This document shows, one piece after another, positions 6,322-13,850 of a stretch of DNA of 20,936 nt (position 1 is its first letter; each line of letters begins with the position of its first letter). The position numbers were made by a program, and so were the translations under genes. The stretch comes from an uncultured Rikenellaceae bacterium (GTDB lineage Bacteria > Bacteroidota > Bacteroidia > Bacteroidales > Rikenellaceae): assembly GCA_947074135.1 (NCBI GenBank), contig CAMTOL010000014.1, forward strand, positions 1-20,936, given 5' to 3'. The notes below the pieces were generated by a model, which was given only the letters and a program-made list of their open reading frames with translations, was not told where the DNA came from and made no database searches.

Positions 6322-8703
6322 ATGAACATAAAAAAGATGTTTGCTGGTATTGCCCTGACGGCTCTACTTGCAGGGTGCTCACCCCAAATTGAGAGTTATA
6401 GTTATAACGAGGGGATAAATGTAATTCCTATCCCCGTCGAATTGACTCGAAATGAGGGAGAGTTTACACTTACCTCAAATAGTGTGATTGTTGTTACCTC
6501 GCCTGAGGCTGCTCAGGCTGCAGCATATCTCGGAGCTAAGATTAAAGCCTCGACAGGTTACAACCTATCTGTTGTTAAAGAGAAACCTGCAACTAATTAC
6601 ATTACAATCGGTGTAAATTCATTAAATGGTCTTAAAAAAGAGGGATACACTTTAAAATCTAGTGCTCAAGGAGTTGAGATTGAAGGTGTTGATGGTGCAG
6701 GTGCGTTTTATGGCGTGCAAACTATGTTACAACTTCTCCCTGCTCAAATTGAGAGCACAAAACGAGTAAAGAGTGTTGCTTGGACTATGCCTGCAGTTAA
6801 TGTTGTGGACTATCCTAGATTTGAGTATCGAGGTCTGATGCTCGATGTTTGTCGTCACTTCGTAGATGTTGAGTTTATCAAAAAACAACTCGATGTGTTG
6901 TCGATGTATAAAATTAACCGTTTTCACTGGCACTTGACCGAAGACCAAGCGTGGCGAATTGAGATTAAAAAGTACCCCAAACTAACTGAGCTAGGTTCAG
7001 TCAGAACAGAGGGCGATGGCTCGACTTATGGTCCATTCTTCTTTACTCAAGAGCAGATTAAAGAGGTAATTGCTTATGCTACCGAACGTTTTATCGATGT
7101 TATTCCCGAAATTGAACTTCCTGGTCACGCTCTAGCTGCTCTGACAGCCTATCCAGAGTACTCTTGTACAGGAGGACCATTCTCGCCTCGTATAATCTGG
7201 GGTGTCGAAGAGGATGTCTATTGCGCTGGAAATGATGCTACTTTCGAGTTTCTTCAAGATATTATCGATGAGGTAATTGAACTTTTTCCAAGTGAATATA
7301 TTCATATAGGTGGCGATGAGTGCCCTAAATCTCAGTGGGAACAGTGTTCTAAATGCCAAGCTCGTATTGCTGAACTTGGGTATAAAGGTTACACAGATGA
7401 GTTTGGAATGAAACACTCCAAAGAGTATCAACTGCAATCGTATTTTGTAACCAGAATTGGTCAGCATATCGACAAAAGAGGTAAAAAGATGATTGGTTGG
7501 GACGAAATACTTGAAGGAGGACTAGCTCCAGGAGCAATTGTGATGAGTTGGCGTGGAACAGAGGGCGGTATTGCTGCTGCTAAGCAAGGTCATCAAGCTA
7601 TAATGACTCCAGGTCCGGGTGGTATGTATATCGACCACTATCAAGGCGCTCCTGAGGTTGAACAGACTGCTATCGGCGGTTACGCTCCACTCTCTAAAAC
7701 TTATAGCTATGAACCTCTGCCAGCAGAACTGTCTGAAGAGCAACATCACTTCATTATGGGAGCTCAAGCAAATATGTGGAGCGAGTACTTGTTGTCGCCA
7801 GAGGCATTTGAATATCAAATCTATCCACGTATTATCGCCGTTGCCGAACTTACTTGGTCGCCTAAGAGCCGTAAAGATTTTGAGGATTTTGAACGTCGAA
7901 TTCTAAATACTTATGCCCGTTTAGACTACCACAACATCAACTACCATATTCCTAATCCAGAGGGTGTGTTGACTCAAAATGTGGTTTATACTGGCGATTC
8001 AATCGAGTTGGAGTTTACCAATACTCGTAATCTACCTATGGTTTACACGCTTGACGGAACAACACCTAATAAAAACTCGAAAAAAGTTGAAAACGTTGTT
8101 GTTGTTAATGACCCTAATGCTACAATTATGGTCGCTACACTGCTTCCAACTGGCAAAACTAGTGTCGCTCGTTCAATACCAGTGGCTAAAGAGGAGTTGT
8201 CGCCAGCAGTAGAACCTCAACCAAACCCTGAACTTGAGGATTTGAGAATCAAACTAAAAGCAGATAAGAATCAAACAATTAGAGTTAGAACAGCTCCAGG
8301 ACTATTTGTCAGCGAAACTGAATATGCTAATGCTCAGTTTGGCGAGGATACGCTTGTTAGTAGCTTTAGAGGCGGAGTTAAATACGATATGGCAAAACCG
8401 TCACTCTCAATATATGAGGGTTATGTTGAACTGCCTGAAGATGGAGTTTATACATTCTCTACTGATCTTAGTGAACTCTATATTGATGGTGTTCAGTTGA
8501 TTAATAACAACAAAACACTAGCAAGGCACAATAGTAAAAAAGTGCAAAAGGCTCTTGCAGCTGGTAAACATAGCTATAAACTGGTCTTCAATAATATGAT
8601 TAAAGATGGTTGGCCAACTGTGTGGAGCGAGATAGGTTTTTGGTACCAAAAACCATCGGGTGGAAATCTGCAAAGAGTAACCGCTGATATGATTAGCTAT
8701 TGA
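6322..8703 (+). CDS. GH20 beta-N-acetylhexosaminidase lipoprotein with PA14-like tail
   Basis: A family 20 glycosidase removing terminal GlcNAc or GalNAc from glycans. The chosen ATG at 6322 puts a lipoprotein signal at the front, with lipobox LLAGC and lipidated C19; the open frame extends back into glyA but those residues are not plausible. Order: GH20b domain (about 30-155), GH20 barrel (about 165-512) with HWHLTEDQAWR (202-212) and the catalytic pair D332-E333 in HIGGDE, a chitobiase-type carboxy-terminal domain containing YTLDGTTP (575-582), then a PA14-like beta module (about 665-785) with VYTFSTDLSELYIDG. No acidic export signal follows C19, so the final membrane face is open. The substrate-assisted mechanism is established for the family. 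Host mucin, chitin or own peptidoglycan are all possible substrates. Confidence 0.93.
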   Translation: MNIKKMFAGIALTALLAGCSPQIESYSYNEGINVIPIPVELTRNEGEFTLTSNSVIVVTSPEAAQAAAYLGAKIKASTGYNLSVVKEKPATNYITIGVNSLNGLKKEGYTLKSSAQGVEIEGVDGAGAFYGVQTMLQLLPAQIESTKRVKSVAWTMPAVNVVDYPRFEYRGLMLDVCRHFVDVEFIKKQLDVLSMYKINRFHWHLTEDQAWRIEIKKYPKLTELGSVRTEGDGSTYGPFFFTQEQIKEVIAYATERFIDVIPEIELPGHALAALTAYPEYSCTGGPFSPRIIWGVEEDVYCAGNDATFEFLQDIIDEVIELFPSEYIHIGGDECPKSQWEQCSKCQARIAELGYKGYTDEFGMKHSKEYQLQSYFVTRIGQHIDKRGKKMIGWDEILEGGLAPGAIVMSWRGTEGGIAAAKQGHQAIMTPGPGGMYIDHYQGAPEVEQTAIGGYAPLSKTYSYEPLPAELSEEQHHFIMGAQANMWSEYLLSPEAFEYQIYPRIIAVAELTWSPKSRKDFEDFERRILNTYARLDYHNINYHIPNPEGVLTQNVVYTGDSIELEFTNTRNLPMVYTLDGTTPNKNSKKVENVVVVNDPNATIMVATLLPTGKTSVARSIPVAKEELSPAVEPQPNPELEDLRIKLKADKNQTIRVRTAPGLFVSETEYANAQFGEDTLVSSFRGGVKYDMAKPSLSIYEGYVELPEDGVYTFSTDLSELYIDGVQLINNNKTLARHNSKKVQKALAAGKHSYKLVFNNMIKDGWPTVWSEIGFWYQKPSGGNLQRVTADMISY

Positions 8704-8731
8704 GATAGTTAACTCTCTATGTACGTAAAGT

Positions 8732-8762
8732 TAGTGCAGCACTTCATCGAAGTGCTGCACTA
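8732..8762. terminator. Perfect 14-bp hairpin after the hexosaminidase gene
   Basis: Arms 8732-8745 and 8749-8762 are perfectly complementary over 14 bases with a three-base loop. It begins 29 bases after the stop codon. No T-run follows on either side, so it is not a classic intrinsic terminator. It could stabilise the 3' end of the transcript or act as a terminator of weaker form. Confidence 0.6.
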
Positions 8763-8800
8763 CTGCTATTATAAATAGACTTGTTATTGATAAATCTACT

Positions 8801-8853
8801 CCGAATTTTGTTATTTCAACTATTTTTACTCTTTTTAGTGTAGTAAAATTCGG
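8801..8853. repeat. Inverted repeat CCGAATTTT / AAAATTCGG upstream of uppS
   Basis: Nine-base perfect arms at 8801-8809 and 8845-8853 enclose 35 T-rich bases. The whole element lies upstream of the uppS -7 box. The arms are too far apart for a simple dimer operator but could form a cruciform or a read-through hairpin. Confidence 0.55.
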
Positions 8854-8894
8854 TAAAATGCAACTTTTACTCCTTTTTTATCGAAAAAAAATTA

Positions 8895-8902
8895 TATCTT
8901 TG
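8895..8902 (+). promoter_or_regulatory. uppS-bamA promoter -7 element
   Basis: TATCTTTG is an exact match to the Bacteroidetes TAnnTTTG element. Upstream sequence is T-rich but has no TTTG at the expected spacing. Transcription would begin near 8909, leaving a leader of about 40 bases before the first possible ATG at 8949. Confidence 0.65.
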
Positions 8903-8912
8903 TCCGTTGATA

Positions 8913-8948
8913 CTTGCTATTAATGAAGCAAGGTAACTTTCCTAAGTT
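8913..8948 (+). promoter_or_regulatory. Structured leader ahead of uppS
   Basis: Two small hairpins fill the predicted leader: CTTGCT (8913-8918) with AGCAAG (8927-8932), and AACTT (8935-8939) with AAGTT (8944-8948). The second ends directly against the ATG at 8949. If translation starts there, the start region would be partly masked; the in-frame ATG at 8958 would be free. Confidence 0.4.
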
Positions 8949-9674
8949 ATGCAAAAAATGGATAACATACCAACGCACGTAGCTATTATTATGGATGGCA
9001 ACGGCAGATGGGCAACTCGTGAGGGGGTCGAGAAGGTCGAAGGACATAAACGTGGTGTTGATTCGTTGAGGAACGCAGTGAAAGCGGCTAACGATTGGGG
9101 AGTGAAGTTTTTGACAGTTTATGCATTCTCGACAGAGAATTGGGGTCGTCCTGCCGATGAGGTTAAAGCGCTTATGGAGCTCTTCTCAATTGTTGTGATA
9201 CGTGAAGCGCAAGAATTAGCAAAAGCAGGAATTAGATTGAGCTTTATAGGAGCAATAGATGAACTGAGTACCACGCTTCAAGAACAGATTGAGGAGGTTT
9301 CGAAAATATATATCGAGAAAGAGAAGATGACACTAGTTGTTGCAATGAACTACTCTGCAAGATGGGATATAGTTAATGCAGCTAAAAAAATGGTTAAACA
9401 ATCGGAACTACGTAAAGCTGTGAATAGAGGTGTAGAGAGTAATAGGAGCGATGTTGAAGAGTTCTCATCATACCTCTCTACTAGTTTTATGCCAGATGTC
9501 GATTTGGTCATTCGTACTAGTTCGGAACAGAGATTGAGCAACTTTATGCTTTGGGAGAGTGCCTACGCTGAATTGTATTTTACCGATAAGCTATGGCCTG
9601 ACTTTTCGAAAGAGGATTTTGCAAAAGCTTTGGAGTGGTACAATGGACGACAAAGACGATTCGGAATCAGATAA
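8949..9674 (+). CDS. uppS: Undecaprenyl diphosphate synthase (cis-prenyltransferase)
   Basis: Makes the C55 lipid carrier used for peptidoglycan, O-antigen and capsule, adding isopentenyl units to farnesyl diphosphate at the inner membrane. The 241 residues show the family signatures: MDGNGRWA (15-22) with catalytic D16, GHKRG (32-36), STENW (61-65), NYSARWDI (134-141), and the carboxy-terminal block from R189 to W202. That last block reads RTSSEQRLSNFMLWE: the usual Gly before Glu is S192, and the residue after the Trp is E203 where Gln is usual. The catalytic Arg, Glu and Asn are kept. ATG at 8958 (MDNIPTH) is an equally good start. It opens the uppS-bamA unit; 90 bases separate the two genes. 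Confidence 0.94.
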   Translation: MQKMDNIPTHVAIIMDGNGRWATREGVEKVEGHKRGVDSLRNAVKAANDWGVKFLTVYAFSTENWGRPADEVKALMELFSIVVIREAQELAKAGIRLSFIGAIDELSTTLQEQIEEVSKIYIEKEKMTLVVAMNYSARWDIVNAAKKMVKQSELRKAVNRGVESNRSDVEEFSSYLSTSFMPDVDLVIRTSSEQRLSNFMLWESAYAELYFTDKLWPDFSKEDFAKALEWYNGRQRRFGIR

Positions 9675-9764
9675 TCAACTTTAGTATAATATAATTATAA
9701 GCGAGAATTATAACGACTTATGGCGGTGAGGTTGTAAGTGTAGAAGTAAAAAGAGTGTAAAAAT

Positions 9765-12314
9765 ATGTCGTTAAAAAGTATGGAGTATATGAATTTTAGC
9801 AAATTGAGTAAAAGTGTGTTGTGTTTGGCTGTGGTTGTAGCTTCTGTGGTTGCATCGTTTGCTCAAACTCCAATTAATGGTGGTACTAGTTCGAAAATTG
9901 ATTATCGAGCAGAACCTAAACGTTATGTTGTGGGAAGTATTGAAGCTCAAGGTCTTCAAACAATTAACCCTAAATTCCTGTTGAGTAATATTGGCATTGA
10001 GGTCGGCGATTCAATTTTGATTCCTGGCGATAGACTCTCCTCTGTGAACCGTAGGTTGATGGACCAACGCCACTTCTCAGACGTAAAGACTGAAACATCG
10101 TTCAGAGGCGATACTGTAGATGTCACTTTTGTATTCGCCGAACGTCTAAGGGTTCGTCGTTGGTCGTTTACAGGTACTAAAGGCTCTGAAAATAAAGACC
10201 TTCAAGAAAAATTAAGACTTCGTCGTTCGGGCGAATTGTCTGATTTTGTGATTATGAATGCTCTTGAGGGTATTAAAAATTTCTATGACGAAAAAGGATT
10301 TAGAAATGCAAAGGTTGATGTTGTAATAACTCCTGACTCAATTGCGGGAAACTATGTGCACGTCAACTTTGCAATTGAGCGTAATAAACGAGTGCGTATT
10401 GGCAATATTGTAGTTGAAGGTAATGAAAATATTGATGCGAAAAAGCTGGTTAAAGCTATGGAAAAGACCAAAAAGGTTAGCATCAACTTCTTTGCAGATA
10501 CCAAATTTAACGAAGAAAACTACAAAGATGATAAAGATAAATTGCTAGGTTACTATCGTAGTAAGGGTTATCGTGATGCTCGAATAGTTGCAGACTCGAT
10601 TTTTACTATCAACGATAAACGTATCGGACTATGGATTAAAGTCGAAGAGGGTAAGAAGTATTATTATGGTGATATCACCTGGATTGGCAACTCTAAAATC
10701 CCAACAACTTACCTTCAACAAATGCTAGGTATGAAGAGTGGAGATATCTATGATAGTGAAACTATGGGACGACGTACAGGTAAGATTCAAGGTAAACCCG
10801 GTGAACAATCTATCTCGACTCTCTATCGCGATGACGGTCACTTGGCATTTGTTATCGAACCTTTCGAAACAGTTAGAGGCGATACTGTAGATGTTGAAAT
10901 TCGTATGTACGAAGGAAAACAGTTCCGTATCAATGAGGTTAATTTTGAGGGTAATACACGCACTAATGACCACGTAATCCGTCGTGAATTGGATACTCGT
11001 CCTGGTGAACTTTATAGCCAGTCGCTCTTGATGAGAACTTATCAAAAGTTGGCAACTATGGGGCAGTTTGATGCTGAGAGTTTCTCAACTCCCGATATTA
11101 GACCTAACCTTCAGACTGAAACAGTAGATATTGGATACTCATTACAGGAGGTTAGTAAAGACCAGTTCGAACTCTCAGGTGGTTGGGGTGGTGGTATGTT
11201 TATTGCATCGGTTGCAGTAAACTTTACCAACGTGTCGCTTCGCAAATTCTTTAAGAAAGGGTCGTGGCGTCCATATCCAGCAGGTGATAACCAAACTGTT
11301 TCGGTTAAATTCCAAAGTAATGGTACATACTATACAGCTGGTTCAATTAGTATTATCGAACCTTGGTTAGGCGGTAAAAAACCAACGTCACTAAGTTTGA
11401 GTTTCTACACCTCGCGTGAAACGAATGCCTACTATTGGGGACGTACTCCAACAGCATATTTCGGAACAGTCGGTGGAGCAGCTAGTATCGGTAAACGACT
11501 AAAATGGCCTGATCCATTCTTCCAACTCTCTGTCGGAGTTACTATGCAAACCTACAACCTACATAATTGGTCTTACTTTAAGATACAAAATGGTAGTAGT
11601 AACGTAGCAGCAATTACAGCCGCGTTTGGTCGAAACTCAATTGATGACCCAATAGGTTATGCAACTCGTGGTAGCGAAATTATGCTTACCGCTGCAATTA
11701 CTCCTCCTTGGTCGCTCTTTGACGGTAAAGATTATTCAAACCCAAATATGAGTGACAATGAAAAGTACCTTTGGGTTGAATACTATAAACTCAAATTTAA
11801 TGCCCGCTGGTTTGTTCCAATCACTGCAGATGGTAAACTGGTGTTTATGGCGAGAGCGCAATTTGGTTACTTAGGTTCGTATAACAAAAATAAACCATCG
11901 CCGTTCGAAGGATTCCAAGTTGGTGGTGACGGATTGGCTGGATACAATATTTATGGTGTCGAAACAGTTGGTCTGAGAGGTTATACCAACCAATCGCTTA
12001 CTCCTTATGCTAGTTATGGTGAGTATGCATCGGTTTATAGTAAGCTTACTGCCGAGTTACGCTACCCAATTGTTCGTTCAAGTGGTACATTGGTATATGG
12101 TTTGGTATTCCTAGAAGCAGGTAATGCGTTTGATAAACCAGAAAATTACAAACCATTTAACCTAAAACGTTCAGCAGGTGTTGGTCTAAGGGTATATCTT
12201 CCTATTTTGGGTATGCTAGGGGTTGACTGGGCTTACGGTTTCGACTCAGTACCAAGTGATCCAACCAAAGCTAGTGGCTCGCAATTCCACTTTACGATGG
12301 GGATGCCTATGTAA
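9765..12314 (+). CDS. bamA: BamA, outer-membrane protein assembly factor
   Basis: Omp85-family protein that folds and inserts beta-barrel proteins into the outer membrane. A signal peptide ends near ASFA-Q34. Five POTRA repeats follow, roughly at 53-126, 130-206, 208-295, 298-383 and 385-462, then the barrel from about 465 to the end. The loop-6 lock motif appears as GLRGYTNQ, near residue 740. Length 849 fits Bacteroidetes BamA. The last strand is QFHFTMG followed by MPM, so the protein does not end in the usual aromatic residue. The ATG at 9765 has the better A-rich leader; one at 9789 would shorten the signal peptide and is possible. Its place between uppS and skp/ompH is the conserved envelope-biogenesis arrangement. 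Confidence 0.96.
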   Translation: MSLKSMEYMNFSKLSKSVLCLAVVVASVVASFAQTPINGGTSSKIDYRAEPKRYVVGSIEAQGLQTINPKFLLSNIGIEVGDSILIPGDRLSSVNRRLMDQRHFSDVKTETSFRGDTVDVTFVFAERLRVRRWSFTGTKGSENKDLQEKLRLRRSGELSDFVIMNALEGIKNFYDEKGFRNAKVDVVITPDSIAGNYVHVNFAIERNKRVRIGNIVVEGNENIDAKKLVKAMEKTKKVSINFFADTKFNEENYKDDKDKLLGYYRSKGYRDARIVADSIFTINDKRIGLWIKVEEGKKYYYGDITWIGNSKIPTTYLQQMLGMKSGDIYDSETMGRRTGKIQGKPGEQSISTLYRDDGHLAFVIEPFETVRGDTVDVEIRMYEGKQFRINEVNFEGNTRTNDHVIRRELDTRPGELYSQSLLMRTYQKLATMGQFDAESFSTPDIRPNLQTETVDIGYSLQEVSKDQFELSGGWGGGMFIASVAVNFTNVSLRKFFKKGSWRPYPAGDNQTVSVKFQSNGTYYTAGSISIIEPWLGGKKPTSLSLSFYTSRETNAYYWGRTPTAYFGTVGGAASIGKRLKWPDPFFQLSVGVTMQTYNLHNWSYFKIQNGSSNVAAITAAFGRNSIDDPIGYATRGSEIMLTAAITPPWSLFDGKDYSNPNMSDNEKYLWVEYYKLKFNARWFVPITADGKLVFMARAQFGYLGSYNKNKPSPFEGFQVGGDGLAGYNIYGVETVGLRGYTNQSLTPYASYGEYASVYSKLTAELRYPIVRSSGTLVYGLVFLEAGNAFDKPENYKPFNLKRSAGVGLRVYLPILGMLGVDWAYGFDSVPSDPTKASGSQFHFTMGMPM

Positions 12315-12340
12315 TAATGCCTAATTGTGCTATCAGATTT

Positions 12341-12372
12341 TTTGGTGGTATAAATAAGATTTATTATATTTG
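12341..12372 (+). promoter_or_regulatory. skp-murI-ftsK operon promoter
   Basis: A full-consensus Bacteroidetes promoter: TTTG at 12341-12344, exactly 20 bases, then TATATTTG at 12365-12372. Transcription would start near 12379, about 90 bases before the skp ATG. It separates skp from bamA although the two are functionally linked. Confidence 0.8.
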
Positions 12373-12467
12373 AGATTGAATTTTAGCGTTAACTTAGTGA
12401 CAAAACAATAAAAAGATAGTTATAACGCTATATATAAAGAGAATAATAATTATAAAACAAAATTAAA

Positions 12468-12974
12468 ATGAAGTTAGTAAAATCAATTCTTATTGTTGCA
12501 ATGGTAGTTATCTCTAGCGCAACATTTGCACAAAAATTTGGTGTGCTTTCAGTACAAGAGGTGATGATGAAAATGCCGGAAGTTGAAGAAGATAAAAAGA
12601 AACTAGAAGAAATTCAAGCTTCACTTGTAGCTGATATGGAGGTGATTCAAAAAGAGTATCAAACTAAATTCCAAGAGTACCAAAAAAATCTAAACACTTA
12701 CAGCGCAACTATGCGTGAGCAAAAAGAGAAAGATCTTCAATCGCTTGCTAATCGTATGCAAGAGTTCGAACAAGTTGCTTCGCAAGAGTTGCAAGAACAA
12801 CAACAGCTTCTTTATGCTCCAGTTCAACAAAAACTAACTGATGCAATTACAAAAGTTGGAAAAGATAATGGTTTTACATTTATCTTCAACAAACAGATGC
12901 CACTGTACGTTTCTGAAACTGAAGTAGCTGACGTGACTAGCCTAGTTGAAGCAGCACTTGGTATTAAAAAATAG
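12468..12974 (+). CDS. skp: OmpH/Skp-family periplasmic chaperone
   Basis: Periplasmic holdase that carries unfolded outer-membrane proteins to BamA. The 168-residue precursor has a signal peptide ending TFA-Q22. The sequence GVLSVQEVMMKMPEV (25-39) starts the body domain, and a Gln/Glu/Lys-rich coiled coil from about 40 to 120 forms the tentacle. The carboxy-terminal part (AITKVGKDNGFTFIFNK) returns to the body, as in OmpH homologues. In many Bacteroidetes two such genes follow bamA; only one is present here. It is preceded by a strong promoter and an A-rich leader. murI starts 25 bases after it, so skp probably heads the operon that runs to gpmI. Confidence 0.93.
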   Translation: MKLVKSILIVAMVVISSATFAQKFGVLSVQEVMMKMPEVEEDKKKLEEIQASLVADMEVIQKEYQTKFQEYQKNLNTYSATMREQKEKDLQSLANRMQEFEQVASQELQEQQQLLYAPVQQKLTDAITKVGKDNGFTFIFNKQMPLYVSETEVADVTSLVEAALGIKK

Positions 12975-12999
12975 AAGAATTTAAATTCAAGCGTTTAAT

Positions 13000-13812
13000 A
13001 TGAGTCTTTCGCTTAGCTCTAAAGCAGATATAGCGGTTATAGATTCAGGAGTTGGGGGGTTATCGGTCTTAGCGGAGCTTAGACAGGTACTCCCCCATAG
13101 CTCTATTATATACTATGCCGATTCTGCAAACTGTCCCTACGGTGACAAAAGTAGAGAAGAGATTGAGAGCTTGACAATGGATGTTGTCAAGCGTGTTGTT
13201 GCTATGGGAGCTACAATTGTTGTCGTGGCGTGTAACACTATGACAGCTGTTGCTATCGAAAAACTTAGAAAACGGTGGAGTGATATCGATTTTGTGGGAA
13301 TGGAGCCTGCAGTCAAACCAGCTCTGTTAAGCTCCAAAACTGGAGTTGTTGGAGTTCTGGCAACGACTGCAACTTTTGGAGGAGAACTCTATCAACATAC
13401 AAAAGATGAGTATATTGAGGGTAAAAAAGTTGTTGAGGTAGCAGGAAAAGGTCTGGTTGAGTTTGTGGAGAGTGGAAGACACTCTACTAAAGAGTGCGAG
13501 GAGCTGTTGGCAGAGTATATCAAAAAGATGTTGGTGATGGGGGCTGATAAAATTGTGTTGGGTTGTACTCACTATCCATTCTTAACTAATCAAATTGAGA
13601 GAGTGATTGCCAAGTATGAGAAGTGTAAGGGAGGTGAGTTGGGTGTTGAGATAATCAATCCTGCGGGTGCAGTGTCTAGACGTGTTGTTCAGATTGTGCA
13701 AAAGAGAGGTTTGTTGATAGATTTGCCATATATGGGAGAGATTTACTATTTTAGCAGTGGTACTGATAAACAGAGAGAATTTGTGGCTCAATTTCTAAAT
13801 AATAATTTGTAG
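13000..13812 (+). CDS. murI: Glutamate racemase
   Basis: Cofactor-independent racemase that supplies D-glutamate for peptidoglycan. The 270 residues carry the two-cysteine active site: C78 in VACNTMTA (76-83) and C189 in GCTHYPF (188-194), with the neighbouring H191. The amino-terminal substrate loop IDSGVGGLSV (14-23) and DSANCPYG (41-48) are also present. It lies 25 bases after skp and 38 bases before ftsK, within a wall and division block. Its place beside outer-membrane biogenesis genes is usual for Bacteroidetes. Confidence 0.96.
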   Translation: MSLSLSSKADIAVIDSGVGGLSVLAELRQVLPHSSIIYYADSANCPYGDKSREEIESLTMDVVKRVVAMGATIVVVACNTMTAVAIEKLRKRWSDIDFVGMEPAVKPALLSSKTGVVGVLATTATFGGELYQHTKDEYIEGKKVVEVAGKGLVEFVESGRHSTKECEELLAEYIKKMLVMGADKIVLGCTHYPFLTNQIERVIAKYEKCKGGELGVEIINPAGAVSRRVVQIVQKRGLLIDLPYMGEIYYFSSGTDKQREFVAQFLNNNL

Positions 13813-13850
13813 GAGTAAATTTTTATTCAAAATAAAAGAGGAAATGTGTG

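Noticed and set aside
7132..7818. Several overlapping frames of 62-111 codons opposite the hexosaminidase gene
   Set aside because: All fall within the GH20 catalytic domain, whose motifs are intact on the plus strand; no leader or start context supports them.
8938..8948. Decamer TTCCTAAGTT shared by the uppS leader and the loop of the gpmI terminator
   Set aside because: A ten-base match between two AT-rich sites with different structural contexts is compatible with chance.
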